A DNA stretch of 64,000 nucleotides, taken from contig WGMJ01000018.1 of the NCBI GenBank assembly GCA_016125135.1, forward strand, positions 208,707 through 272,706, in the 5' to 3' direction. Each line of letters starts with the position of its first letter. Position 1 is the first letter of the stretch. The stretch is from Alphaproteobacteria bacterium. Its GTDB lineage: Bacteria > Pseudomonadota > Alphaproteobacteria > Micavibrionales > Micavibrionaceae. Of the stretch, positions 25,632 to 34,107 are shown one piece after another. The notes under the pieces were generated by a model that did not search any database, was not told where the DNA came from, and was given only the letters and a program-made list of their open reading frames with translations. The translations under genes and the position numbers were made by a program.

Positions 25632-26437
25632 GATAAAACCATACTCTGGCAGCGCGGGTCTTGCGGGTTCGCCGCACAGTAGCTTTTCCAGGCTTCGGCC
25701 ATTTCCTTGACGTTCATGCCTGCTGTGTCTTCTGCCATCAAAAATGCATCCAGCTTCACGCCATCAGCAGGCTGCGCTGTATTTTTCGCCTTTACGACAG
25801 CCTCGATAATATCTGCACATTGCGCATCGCCTGCGTCTCTAAGTGTTTTGGCGGCAATTAGCAGATCTTTGTCCGGTGTATTGTTAATGTCGATATTGTG
25901 TTCCGTGAAAAGCTTTGTCACCTGCTCTTTTCTTTCATCGCCTGTACAGATAACACAAACAGGGTTTTCACTTGCATCAATGTAAACTTCATCACCATCA
26001 AAATCACATTTGTGAAAACCGCCTAGCTCCATAGCGCAGCCAAGGTCGAGCGATTTATAAACCAAGTGACGCTTGGCACGGTCTTCCATGCCTTCGACTT
26101 CAAGAAGTTCAGCGCCTGTTAAAACGCCAATACTATCTTTGATGCCTTTCACGATATTGAAAAACGGAATTGCATCGAGACCGCTTTCAATTGCAACGTC
26201 GGTCAGCTTGGCAGCTTTCAGCAGCGGGCTTTTACTGACAATGCCGTATAATTTTTCACGGAGCGGCTTTTGCTGGTTTGCGGCGTTCGGTATAGCCAGC
26301 TCCATAAACGGGCTGGGGCTGGCAAGGCTGAAACTGCTCGAGACATTCAAAGCAGATGTAAGCTTCAGCCCGAAAGGCTTATCGGAAGGGCCTGTTTCCA
26401 GCCCTAAAGAAGCACCTGCAATGTACACCATAAACAA
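25589..26437 (-). CDS. hypothetical protein, 282 residues
   Basis: I do not recognise this protein. The first half is moderately hydrophobic; the middle (CAMELGGFHKCDFDGDEVYIDASENPVCVICTGDE, given here only as landmarks GGFHKCDFDGDEV and NPVCVICTGD) has four closely spaced cysteines. The second half is helical with two further cysteines near the C-terminus. The GDEVYID and CVICTGD segments hint at a small beta domain. The start is uncertain (ATG at 26437 or 26431), as no ribosome binding site is clear. The 43 bp overlap with the convergent TrmN6-like gene implies one of the two ends may have been extended by loss of a stop. Confidence 0.55.
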   Translation of the reverse strand: MFMVYIAGASLGLETGPSDKPFGLKLTSALNVSSSFSLASPSPFMELAIPNAANQQKPLREKLYGIVSKSPLLKAAKLTDVAIESGLDAIPFFNIVKGIKDSIGVLTGAELLEVEGMEDRAKRHLVYKSLDLGCAMELGGFHKCDFDGDEVYIDASENPVCVICTGDERKEQVTKLFTEHNIDINNTPDKDLLIAAKTLRDAGDAQCADIIEAVVKAKNTAQPADGVKLDAFLMAEDTAGMNVKEMAEAWKSYCAANPQDPRCQSMVLSQSVTNALPSRRIN

Positions 26438-26489
26438 AACGTTATGGCAAATAAGTTAACAAAAGGTTAAAGTGGCAGTTTCCTGCGGT

Positions 26490-28034
26490 TTACTGTGCGG
26501 CGCTCTCAAGCCCTTTACGGATAAACTCTTTCGCGTTTGAAAGGCCTATACGCTCCTGCTTCATGCTATTGCGGTGGCGCACGGTGATTGTTTCATCTTT
26601 CAACGTGTCGTTATCGATCGTCAGACAGTACGGCGTCCCAATCTCGTCCTGACGCGCATAACGCTTACCGATATTCTGCTTGATATCAAGATCAACCGGA
26701 AACTCTTCGCGCAACTCAAGGTAAAGCTTGGTTGCAATTTCTGGGTGCCCGTCTTTTGCTGTGAGCGGCAGAATGGCGGCTTTCTTTGGCGCGAGGCGCG
26801 GGTGGAAGTTCAGATACACACCTGACGGGCGACTCGGGTCTGGTGTGAATGCTTCACACAACAGCGCAAGCACACCGCGTGTAAGACCCGCTGCAGGCTC
26901 GATCACGTGCGGCAGGAAGCGCTCGTTCGTTGTCTGGTCGATATATTCAAGCTTCGTGCCCGAATGTGTTTGGTGCTGCGTAAGGTCGTAATCTGTACGG
27001 TACGCAATACCTTCCAGTTCACCAAAGCCCGGGTCCGTGAACGGGAATTTATATTCGATATCAAATGTACCTTTGGAATAGAACACAAGCTCGTTGTGGC
27101 CGTGCTCGCGCATGAGCAGATTGCCTTTTGTCAGGCCGATCTCCTGCCAGAATTTCTGGCGTTCTTCCTTCCAGAAATCGAACCACATTTTCGCATCTTT
27201 CGGATGGCAGAAAAACTCCATTTCCATCTGTTCAAACTCACGTGAGCGGAAAATAAAGTTACGCGGGTTAACCTCGTTACGGAAGGCTTTCCCGATTTGC
27301 GCGATACCAAACGGCACTTTAACGCGCGATGAATCAAGCACGTTTTTGTAGTTCACAAAAATACCTTGCGCTGTTTCACCGCGCAGGTAGGCAACGTTAT
27401 CATCACTTGCAACAGCACCGATTTTTGTTTCAAACAGCAGGTTAAATGCTTTTGGCTCGGTCAATGTGCCGGGCTTTGACGCATCAGGGCCAATGATATT
27501 GGCGAATTCAGAAAACGCGATATCAGAGAGTGCGCGCTTCTCGAAATCGGCATCTGTTTTCTTGCCGGCGAATTTTTTAAAACGGCGCGCTTTACTCTCT
27601 TCAAAATCATCGCCCTCTTGCACGGCGATTGATGATCCCTGCCCGTCTTTCGGTGTAAAAACAATCAAATGGTCAGCGCGGTAACGCAGCTTGGTCTCCT
27701 TACAATCAACCATTGGGTCAGCGAAGCCGCCCACATGGCCTGAAGCAACCCAGACTTTCGGGTTCTGAATGATTGCACTATCAAGGCCGACAATATCAAC
27801 CGGTGTGCCGTCTGGCCCGATCGGCGGACACAAAACCATTTTACGCCACCACCAGTCACGCAGATTATTCTTCAGCTCCGTACCAAGCGGGCCGTAATCC
27901 CAGAAGCCGTTAATGCCGCCGTAAATTTCAGATGCCTGATAGATAAAACCGCGGCGCTTACAGAGCGCGACGATTTCTTTCATGTTTTTTTCGAGAGCGG
28001 TTGCTTGGTCGGATTTTTCTGCGGCTTGGGACAT
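26490..28034 (-). CDS. glyQS: glycyl-tRNA synthetase, single-chain (alpha2) type
   Basis: This 514-residue class II synthetase charges tRNA-Gly. It begins KEIVALCKRRGFIYQASEIYGGINGFWDYGPLG, the hallmark of the homodimeric GlyRS of archaea, eukaryotes and Gram-positive bacteria. Class II motif 2 is FRNEVNPRNFIFRSREFEQ, and motif 3 is in EPAAGLTRGVLALL. An HGP-type anticodon domain follows (PLTAKDGHPEIATKLYLELR...). It is not related to the alpha2beta2 GlyQ/GlyS found in most Proteobacteria; see the finding. The symbol is used for the fused-function bacterial type. Confidence 0.9.
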   Translation of the reverse strand: MSQAAEKSDQATALEKNMKEIVALCKRRGFIYQASEIYGGINGFWDYGPLGTELKNNLRDWWWRKMVLCPPIGPDGTPVDIVGLDSAIIQNPKVWVASGHVGGFADPMVDCKETKLRYRADHLIVFTPKDGQGSSIAVQEGDDFEESKARRFKKFAGKKTDADFEKRALSDIAFSEFANIIGPDASKPGTLTEPKAFNLLFETKIGAVASDDNVAYLRGETAQGIFVNYKNVLDSSRVKVPFGIAQIGKAFRNEVNPRNFIFRSREFEQMEMEFFCHPKDAKMWFDFWKEERQKFWQEIGLTKGNLLMREHGHNELVFYSKGTFDIEYKFPFTDPGFGELEGIAYRTDYDLTQHQTHSGTKLEYIDQTTNERFLPHVIEPAAGLTRGVLALLCEAFTPDPSRPSGVYLNFHPRLAPKKAAILPLTAKDGHPEIATKLYLELREEFPVDLDIKQNIGKRYARQDEIGTPYCLTIDNDTLKDETITVRHRNSMKQERIGLSNAKEFIRKGLESAAQ

Positions 28035-28067
28035 ATTCTATTACCTTTTTTACCGCCCAAAATTGCC

Positions 28068-28916
28068 CTATTTTTCAGCGTTTTTCAAGGCTTTTGAATC
28101 CCAGCGTTTATGCAGCCACAGCCATTGCGGCGGGCGTTCCTTGATCCAGTCTTCCAGCAAGTGGTGAACGCCTGTCATAATTTCCGCATTTTCCCCTTCC
28201 AGATTCACAGGCGGGTAGAAACTCAGGCGGAATTTGTGCCCTTGCAATCTTTCCGAACGGAACGGAATAACAGGCGCATTTGCTTTGCGCGCCATATCCA
28301 TAAAAGTAAGTGCTGTCATGGCAGGTTTACCGAAAAGCGGGATCGGTTCACCCTTGTTGAATTTCTGGTCAACGAGTAACCCGACAGACCCCGGCCCTTG
28401 CAAATGGCGCAACATTTCCATTGTGCCGCGGCGTGATTTATTGAAGCTTTCGATACGGCCTTCATAACTGCGAATATTCAAAAGCAGTTTATCAACATGC
28501 GGGTTATTCGGCGCGCGGTAGACAACGCCCATGTTGTAACCGACATTCGCCAGAAACAGCGGCAATATTTCCCAGTTGCCAATGTGGCCCGAGAGAAAAA
28601 TAACCGGCTCTTGCTTCGGTATATTCTCGAGGCCACTCAGCTCAACATGGTTTTTCACGATATACGGGAGGTGCGGATATTCAGCGAGCGTTCTACCCAG
28701 ATGCTCCCACATCTCTTTCAGAATGATTTTCTTTTCTACTGCTGATTTCTCAGGGAATGCGATATCCAGATTATTCAGTGCGTGCTTTGATACGCCGAAG
28801 AGTGGCCCGACGGACGCAAATATAAACCCGCCCAAAGCAGAAGCAAGCCCCACAGGCATAAGGCGGAAGAACCCGTAGAATAAGTAGACCAGCAGAGCCT
28901 CGGCTAAATATTTCAT
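28068..28916 (-). CDS. lysophospholipid / lipid A acyltransferase (LpxL family)
   Basis: The 282-residue inner-membrane-associated acyltransferase starts with a hydrophobic segment (MKYLAEALLVYLFYGFFRLM) and has the catalytic HX4E motif as GHIGNWE near residue 110, followed by GVVYRAPNN and VGLLVDQKFNKGEPIPLFG, all typical of LpxL/LpxM late acyltransferases. It likely transfers an acyl chain to lipid A or a precursor. The start codon overlaps the stop of lpxK by four bases (ATGA), so the two lipid A genes are coupled. Which position it acylates cannot be told. Confidence 0.85.
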   Translation of the reverse strand: MKYLAEALLVYLFYGFFRLMPVGLASALGGFIFASVGPLFGVSKHALNNLDIAFPEKSAVEKKIILKEMWEHLGRTLAEYPHLPYIVKNHVELSGLENIPKQEPVIFLSGHIGNWEILPLFLANVGYNMGVVYRAPNNPHVDKLLLNIRSYEGRIESFNKSRRGTMEMLRHLQGPGSVGLLVDQKFNKGEPIPLFGKPAMTALTFMDMARKANAPVIPFRSERLQGHKFRLSFYPPVNLEGENAEIMTGVHHLLEDWIKERPPQWLWLHKRWDSKALKNAEK

Positions 28917-29836
28917 TTCTTCAGCCTTGTTTTTATAAAGGCGAGAAGCGCGGCCTCATTTTCTATTTGCAAATCTGTTTCCAGCGCTTCAACTGCATTA
29001 TCATCAATTTTGGTTTTGTCTTTTGTCGTTGTAATAAGCGCTGCTCCCAGTGCTGCTGCTTGCTGTTTTAAAAGTGCAATATTTGCGTGTGTATACACAT
29101 GATGGTCGGGGAATGCTTGGAAGCCCGCAAGCGTAGCGCCCGCCTCCTCGAGCGTTTTGCGGAATTTGTCAGGGTTGCCAATGCCGCAAAATGCCAGATA
29201 TTTTTGACCTGCTAAATTTTGCTTCGGCACAACACGTGCCTGAAAAATATTGTCATCCTCGCGGAAGCGAGGATCTTGTATTTCAGTCAACGAGATTCCC
29301 GCTTTCGCGGGAATGACATCGGAATAAAAAACAAACGCATCAACACGTGGCAATCCGTCCTCCAGTATTTCGCGTAAAGGGCCTGCCGGCATAACGCGCT
29401 TATTGCCAAAGCCGCGTGCGTCTGCCACGCAAAATACAATATCAGGCTTTACAGACGGGTTTTGCATGCCGTCATCCATAATAATAATGTCAGCACCCTG
29501 TTCTTGTGCCAGTAGCGCCGCCTTGCCACGCTCTGCGCCGACTATTACGGGCGCTGTATCTTCCAGCAGCCGTGCTTCATCTTCCATACGGGAAAGAAAA
29601 ACGGGTGCCGATGCAATGTTCTCGCGCCTCAGTAATTCAGCAAGATACAAACAAAAAGGTGTTTTACCTGTACCGCCCACATTGATGTTGCCCACGCATA
29701 TAAGCGGGACATTCAGCTTAACTGGCTTTACAAGCGCGCGGCGTACTTTCCCCGCCCCTGCAAAAAGAGCTGCAAAAGGCAAAAGCAGATCAGATAAAAG
29801 GGAGCGTTCCCTGAACCAGAAATCAGGCTGCTGCAT
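28913..29836 (-). CDS. lpxK: tetraacyldisaccharide 4'-kinase
   Basis: LpxK phosphorylates the disaccharide precursor of lipid A at the inner face of the membrane. The 307-residue protein has the Walker A GNINVGGTGKTP (50-61), DDGMQNPSV, and GFGNKRVMPAGPLRE, all characteristic. Two oddities: after FLSR (80-83) the usual RGYGG segment and what follows are missing, the protein going straight to MEDEARLLED; and residues 174-195 (VIPAKAGIS...FREDD) are encoded by a palindromic element in frame. The insert lies in a region between core strands before ARVVPKQNLAG. It overlaps hemW by 14 bp and the acyltransferase gene by 4 bp. Confidence 0.85.
   Translation of the reverse strand: MQQPDFWFRERSLLSDLLLPFAALFAGAGKVRRALVKPVKLNVPLICVGNINVGGTGKTPFCLYLAELLRRENIASAPVFLSRMEDEARLLEDTAPVIVGAERGKAALLAQEQGADIIIMDDGMQNPSVKPDIVFCVADARGFGNKRVMPAGPLREILEDGLPRVDAFVFYSDVIPAKAGISLTEIQDPRFREDDNIFQARVVPKQNLAGQKYLAFCGIGNPDKFRKTLEEAGATLAGFQAFPDHHVYTHANIALLKQQAAALGAALITTTKDKTKIDDNAVEALETDLQIENEAALLAFIKTRLKK
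29252..29317. repeat. two-hairpin palindromic element, copy 5 (66 bp), in frame inside lpxK
   Basis: GTCAT, hairpin with stem CCTCGC/GCGAGG, spacer, hairpin TTCCCGCTTTCGCGGGAA, ATGAC. It encodes exactly 22 codons of LpxK on the minus strand without interrupting the frame. Confidence 0.92.
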
Positions 29837-30956
29837 GGATGTTTGAACCTCCGAGCAAATATCCTACAACCGCATTATGGCAGGCAAGCCCTTTTCGTGT
29901 TGGCTTTACCAATTCACCGTCTTTCAGCAAGAAACCTTCATCACATAATGTATCAATTTTTGTCCGCGCTATCGTTTCAGGTAGCTTCATGCCTTCTACA
30001 AGGCGCAAACCCATCATCAATTTCTCATGCGTTTGCGTTTCATCATTCAAGCTTTCCCATTGCTCATAGGCATGGCCCTGCTCTGCTATACGCTGCTGCC
30101 AGATGTCAGGTGCGCGGTGCACGCGCGTGGCAATTTTATTCCCGTTGACAGTCAAACGCCCGTGCGCCCCCGGGCCGATGCCAATATAATCACCATAGCG
30201 CCAGTAATTAAGGTTATGTGCTGATTGATGATCTTCATTCGCGGCATAGTTTGAAACCTCATAGGCGGGCATACCTGAAGCGCTCATAATTTCCTGCGTG
30301 ACCTCGTAAAAGTCCGCGCCTGTGTCTTCATCGGGCATTACAAAATCGCCGCGCGCTTCAGAAAGATAGAATTTTGTCCCTTTCTCGATTGTCAGTTGGT
30401 AAAGCGACATATGCCCCTTGGCGAATTGTAGCGCTTGCTTCAATTCCGTCTTCCATTCATCAAGCGATTGTTTTGGCGTGGCGTAGATAAGATCAAACGA
30501 GAATTTATCGAATATTTCTGCTGCGCTACTCACAGCCTTCAACGCAGCGTCGCCATCATGGATACGACCTAAAAATTTAAGCCGCTCGTTATTGAATGAC
30601 TGCACGCCGATAGAAACGCGGTTTATGCCCGCCTGCTTGAAATCAGCAAATTTTTGAGCCTCCGATGAATTCGGGTTTGCTTCGAGCGTTATCTCGATAT
30701 CGTTCTTGAAGCCCCAAAGCGCCTGGATTTTATCAATAATCGCGCCAACGGTTTGCGGACTCATTAAAGACGGCGTACCGCCACCAAAAAAGACTGATGA
30801 AACAGGCGTTTTATAACGCGCAAAAACATATTCCATCTCTTTTATATATGTATCAAGCATTTGCTGCTGGTCGATATTCTCGCGCAAATGCACATTGAAA
30901 TCGCAATACGGGCATTTCGCCGCGCAGAAAGGCCAGTGGATATAAAAACCCGTCAT
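29823..30956 (-). CDS. hemW: radical SAM heme chaperone HemW
   Basis: The 377-residue radical SAM protein begins MTGFYIHWPFCAAKCPYCDFN with the CxxxCxxC cluster motif and goes on with FGGGTPSLM, EANPN, GINRVSIGVQSFN and the HNLNYWRYGDYIGIGPGAHG block; HNxxYW distinguishes HemW from HemN. It is thought to deliver haem to respiratory enzymes. I start at 30956, where AGGAG is ten bases upstream; the open frame extends upstream only because it crosses palindromic element copy 6. It follows rdgB in the order common in alphaproteobacteria. Confidence 0.92.
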   Translation of the reverse strand: MTGFYIHWPFCAAKCPYCDFNVHLRENIDQQQMLDTYIKEMEYVFARYKTPVSSVFFGGGTPSLMSPQTVGAIIDKIQALWGFKNDIEITLEANPNSSEAQKFADFKQAGINRVSIGVQSFNNERLKFLGRIHDGDAALKAVSSAAEIFDKFSFDLIYATPKQSLDEWKTELKQALQFAKGHMSLYQLTIEKGTKFYLSEARGDFVMPDEDTGADFYEVTQEIMSASGMPAYEVSNYAANEDHQSAHNLNYWRYGDYIGIGPGAHGRLTVNGNKIATRVHRAPDIWQQRIAEQGHAYEQWESLNDETQTHEKLMMGLRLVEGMKLPETIARTKIDTLCDEGFLLKDGELVKPTRKGLACHNAVVGYLLGGSNIHAAA

Positions 30957-30974
30957 AACTTCCAAACTCCTGAT

Positions 30975-31058
30975 GTCACCCCAGCGAAAGCTGGGGTCCA
31001 GTGGATCAAAACAAAGTTTTATTTCGTAACTCTGGATGCCAGCTTTCGCTGGCATGAC
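30975..31058. repeat. two-hairpin palindromic element, copy 6 (84 bp form)
   Basis: GTCAC, hairpin CCCCAGCGAAAGCTGGGG, core, hairpin TGCCAGCTTTCGCTGGCA, ATGAC. It is the near-identical inverse of copy 3 at 6614-6697 and fills the gap between rdgB and hemW. Confidence 0.92.
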
Positions 31059-31065
31059 ATATTTT

Positions 31066-31641
31066 TTATAATTTTTCCTTTAGTGCTCTGAACGCCAGCG
31101 CACGGTGTGAAATTTTGTTTTTCACCTCTGCCGGAATTTCAGCAAAGCTTTGGGTATAGCCTTGCGGAATAAACATCGGGTCATACCCGAACCCATGTTC
31201 GCCACGTGGCGGCCATGTAATTTCGCCTGTTGCACGCTCCTGCACTTCTATCAGTTTGCCGTCAGGTAAAGCCAACACCAGCGCGCAAATAAACGCCGCA
31301 CCACGGTTTACTTCATGGCCCATTTCATCATGCACACGTTTCATAGCGACGCTGAAATCTTTGTTAGAGCCTGCCCATCTTGCAGAATAAATGCCCGGTG
31401 CACCTTCAAGCGCTTCAACGGCAAAACCGCTATCATCGGCGAGTGCGGGTAAGCCGCTGGCCTGCATCGCCGCAACTGCTTTTAACCGCGCATTCTCTAT
31501 GTAGGTTGTACCTGTTTCATCAGGCTCGGGCAGGCTCAGGTCTTTTAGCGTTACATACTCAGCCGCCATGTCACCGAGGAAGCTTTTAAACTCCTCAAGC
31601 TTATGCGCATTACCTGTTGCTAAAAGAAGTTTCGGAAACAT
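31066..31641 (-). CDS. rdgB: dITP/XTP pyrophosphatase
   Basis: RdgB (HAM1 family) hydrolyses non-canonical purine nucleoside triphosphates to monophosphates and PPi, preventing their entry into DNA. The 191-residue protein has LATGNAHKLEEFKSF at the N-terminus, ENARLKA, LADDSGFAVEALEGAPGIYSARWAG, FICALVLALPDG, and HGFGYDPMFIPQGYTQSFAEI, the complete set of family motifs. It overlaps the stop of rph by one base (TGATG). The PPi formed would be a substrate for HppA only in bulk. Confidence 0.95.
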   Translation of the reverse strand: MFPKLLLATGNAHKLEEFKSFLGDMAAEYVTLKDLSLPEPDETGTTYIENARLKAVAAMQASGLPALADDSGFAVEALEGAPGIYSARWAGSNKDFSVAMKRVHDEMGHEVNRGAAFICALVLALPDGKLIEVQERATGEITWPPRGEHGFGYDPMFIPQGYTQSFAEIPAEVKNKISHRALAFRALKEKL

Positions 31642-32375
31642 CAGGCACCGATAGAAGCCGTTTGTTTTGCTGCTAACTCACCGCAGCCTTTTTTGGCAAG
31701 CGCAAGCAGGTTTAAAAACTCAGCTTCGGTGAACGGTGTTTTTTCTGCCGTGCCCTGAATTTCAACAATACCGCCCTTGCCTGTAATAACAAAGTTTGCA
31801 TCTGTTTCAGCGCTTGAATCTTCTGCGTAATCAAGGTCAAGCACAGGCGTGCCGTTATAAATGCCGCATGAAATTGCAGAAACACTATCAACCACAGGCC
31901 AGCCTTTTTTCAAGAGTCCGATTTTCTCGATATGTTTACACGCAAGCACAAGCGCAACGTAACAACCTGTAATGGATGCTTTGCGTGTGCCACCATCGGC
32001 TTGCAACACATCACAATCAAACTTGATCTGGCGCTCGCCGAGTTTTTCAAGATCCACAACCGCACGCATGGCACGACCAATAAGACGCTGGATTTCCTGC
32101 GTGCGGCCTGATTGTTTACCCTTTGCCGCCTCGCGGTCGGTGCGGGTATTTGTTGCACGTGGCAACATGCCATATTCTGCTGTCACCCAGCCGCGGCCTG
32201 TATTTTTCATCCAGCCCGGTACATTCTCCTCAACCGTTGCCGTGCAGAGAACATGCGTATCACCAAATTTCACAAGGCAGGAGCCTTCGGCGTGCTTCGA
32301 GAAATCGGTGACGAATTCTACATTCCTGAGGGCATCCGCAGTGCGGCCAGAGGGACGTGAGTCGGGGCGTGACAT
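31641..32375 (-). CDS. rph: ribonuclease PH
   Basis: RNase PH trims the 3' ends of tRNA precursors phosphorolytically. The 244-residue protein begins [18 protein letters not shown] and has [69 protein letters not shown] and [17 protein letters not shown], which is the complete family signature. The ribosome binding site AAGGAG is eight bases before ATG. It heads the rph-rdgB-hemW-lpxK-acyltransferase run and is divergent from hrcA, a typical alphaproteobacterial layout. Confidence 0.96.
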   Translation of the reverse strand: MSRPDSRPSGRTADALRNVEFVTDFSKHAEGSCLVKFGDTHVLCTATVEENVPGWMKNTGRGWVTAEYGMLPRATNTRTDREAAKGKQSGRTQEIQRLIGRAMRAVVDLEKLGERQIKFDCDVLQADGGTRKASITGCYVALVLACKHIEKIGLLKKGWPVVDSVSAISCGIYNGTPVLDLDYAEDSSAETDANFVITGKGGIVEIQGTAEKTPFTEAEFLNLLALAKKGCGELAAKQTASIGA

Positions 32376-32421
32376 GATCTAAACTCCTTATTTATAAGGT
32401 GTTTTATAGGATTATCAAAAA

Positions 32422-32450
32422 TTGTCAAACGGCTGCTAATTCCCTATATT
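32422..32450 (+). promoter_or_regulatory. promoter of hrcA, probably giving a leaderless message
   Basis: TTGTCA (32422-32427), 17 bp spacer, TATATT (32445-32450). The hrcA ATG at 32457 is where transcription would start. No CIRCE palindrome and no ribosome binding site are seen. Confidence 0.5.
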
Positions 32451-32456
32451 ATAGCC

Positions 32457-33503
32457 ATGCTGGAATCCCTTGATACACGCCAGAAAGAGATTTTCCGCCT
32501 GCTCGTTGATACGTGGCTGGGCGCAGGTGACCCTGTGGGCAGCCGTGCGCTTGAGCGCTTGCTTGACCACCGTTTATCGGCCGCGACAATCCGCAACGTG
32601 ATGATGGACCTCGAGGAGATGGGCCTCCTCCGCTCGCCACATACTTCCGCTGGCAGACTGCCAACACAAACGGGTTTGCGCATGTATATTGACGGGCTTC
32701 TCGAAATTAACCCGTTGCAAGACCAAGAGCGTAAAAAAATTGAAGCGGCCTGTTTATCATCAGGAACCGCACCCGCCGATGTTCTTTCACGCACATCGTC
32801 TTTACTCTCGGGCTTGTCCGACTGGGTGGGGCTTGTGGTTGCGCCAAAAAGCAACAAGCCGATGCGCCAACTACAATTTATCCGTATCGAGCCGAAGCAG
32901 GTTTTACTGGCGCTTGTGTTTGAAGATGGCAGCGTTGAAAACCGCCTGATGCAAATGAAGGAAGATGTTTCGCCTTCTGTACTCGAGCAAGCGTCTAACT
33001 TCCTGAATAGTTTTGTAAGCGGTAAAACACTTGCCGAAGTACATGATGAATTGACGCTGCAAATAAAGGCACAGAAAACCGTTCTCAATTCACTTGTGCA
33101 AAAACTTGTCGAGCAAGGCATTGCTGTTGCAACACCGGAAGCACTCAACGATGCAGGGCACTTGATTATCCGCGGCACATCGCGCCTGCTGGAAGATGTG
33201 AAAGCCATGGAACAGCTTGACCGTGCACGCCAGCTTTTACAGGCGCTGGAGAATCAGGAAACCGTTTCCTATTTGCTTGGTGAAGCGGGGCAAGCGGACG
33301 GCGTACAAATATATGTTGGCACAGAAAGCCGCATGTTTAATGATAGCGGCTGGTCGATGGTACTCTCCCCCTATAAATCGGCGGGCGGCAAGATTGTGGG
33401 CGCGATTGGCGTGATAGGCCCCAACAGGCTTGATTACGGGAAGATTATTCCAATCGTGGATTATACTTCCCAAATCATGGCACGCATGTTATCAACAAAA
33501 TAA
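32457..33503 (+). CDS. hrcA: heat-inducible transcription repressor HrcA
   Basis: HrcA represses chaperonin operons by binding CIRCE and is kept active by GroEL. The 348-residue protein has the N-terminal winged helix (MLESLDTRQKEIFRLLVDTWL, DPVGSRALERLLDHRLSAATIRNVMMDLEEMGLL, given here as landmarks PVGSRALE and SAATIRNVM), followed by the PHTSAGRLPT motif, and the long dimerisation/inserted domain ending IGVIGPNRLDYGKIIPIVDY. It is followed after 16 bases by grpE. No CIRCE site occurs in this window, so its targets, probably groESL, are elsewhere. Confidence 0.95.
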   Translation: MLESLDTRQKEIFRLLVDTWLGAGDPVGSRALERLLDHRLSAATIRNVMMDLEEMGLLRSPHTSAGRLPTQTGLRMYIDGLLEINPLQDQERKKIEAACLSSGTAPADVLSRTSSLLSGLSDWVGLVVAPKSNKPMRQLQFIRIEPKQVLLALVFEDGSVENRLMQMKEDVSPSVLEQASNFLNSFVSGKTLAEVHDELTLQIKAQKTVLNSLVQKLVEQGIAVATPEALNDAGHLIIRGTSRLLEDVKAMEQLDRARQLLQALENQETVSYLLGEAGQADGVQIYVGTESRMFNDSGWSMVLSPYKSAGGKIVGAIGVIGPNRLDYGKIIPIVDYTSQIMARMLSTK

Positions 33504-33519
33504 GAGAAACGAGACAATT

Positions 33520-34104
33520 ATGAGTGATAAAGCCGAAGAAATGCCTGAACTTGAGCCAGACGACATGGAAACTGCCGTTCGTGGCGAGAATAATGATTCC
33601 GCAGGCTCACGTGAGGCACTGGAAACCGAGCTTTCTGTGGTTAAGGAGCAAATGCTCCGCGCGCTCGCTGAAGCCGAGAATACGCGCCGCCGCGCCCTGA
33701 AAGAACGCGAAGACGCAATGCGTTATAGCGTGACATCATTTGCCCGTGATTTGCTGACAACACTTGATAATTTTGACCGTGCGATCAAATCAATTCCTGA
33801 AGATCTGCGCAACGGCGATGCCCGCGTGCAGAACCTTGTTGCAGGGCTTGATGCCGTCGAGCGCGAAATGCTGGGCACCTTTGACAAGCACGGAATTAAA
33901 AAGGTTCACCCGCTTGGCGAACCGTTTAACCCGCACTTCCATGAAGTGATGGTTGAAATGCCGGGCACAGGCCAGCCAGCCGGTACGGTTGTGCAGGTGT
34001 TTGATTCAGGTTACGTGATTCATGACCGTCTTCTCCGCCCCGCCCGTGTAGGTGTTGCGAAAGATTCAGCCGAGCTGCCGAAGAATATCGACGAGAAGGT
34101 TTAA
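33520..34104 (+). CDS. grpE: nucleotide exchange factor GrpE
   Basis: GrpE releases ADP from DnaK. The 194-residue protein has an acidic N-terminal tail, a long coiled-coil (about 35-90: LETELSVVKEQMLRALAEAENTRRRALKE region, with AEAENTRRRA as landmark), FARDLLTTLDNFDRAI, and the C-terminal beta wing with GEPFNPHFHEVMVEMP and GYVIHDRLLRPARVGVAK. The start is the ATG at 33520 with AGAGAAACGAGA upstream; the frame is open farther up inside hrcA but has no ribosome binding site. It is cotranscribed with hrcA. Confidence 0.95.
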   Translation: MSDKAEEMPELEPDDMETAVRGENNDSAGSREALETELSVVKEQMLRALAEAENTRRRALKEREDAMRYSVTSFARDLLTTLDNFDRAIKSIPEDLRNGDARVQNLVAGLDAVEREMLGTFDKHGIKKVHPLGEPFNPHFHEVMVEMPGTGQPAGTVVQVFDSGYVIHDRLLRPARVGVAKDSAELPKNIDEKV

Positions 34105-34107
34105 ACC

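Noticed and set aside
30957..31055. N-terminal extension of HemW
   Set aside because: The 33 extra residues are a translation of palindromic element copy 6; the native start with a ribosome binding site is at 30956.
32376..32456. CIRCE element before hrcA
   Set aside because: No TTAGCACTC-N9-GAGTGCTAA-like palindrome is present in the 81 bp gap.
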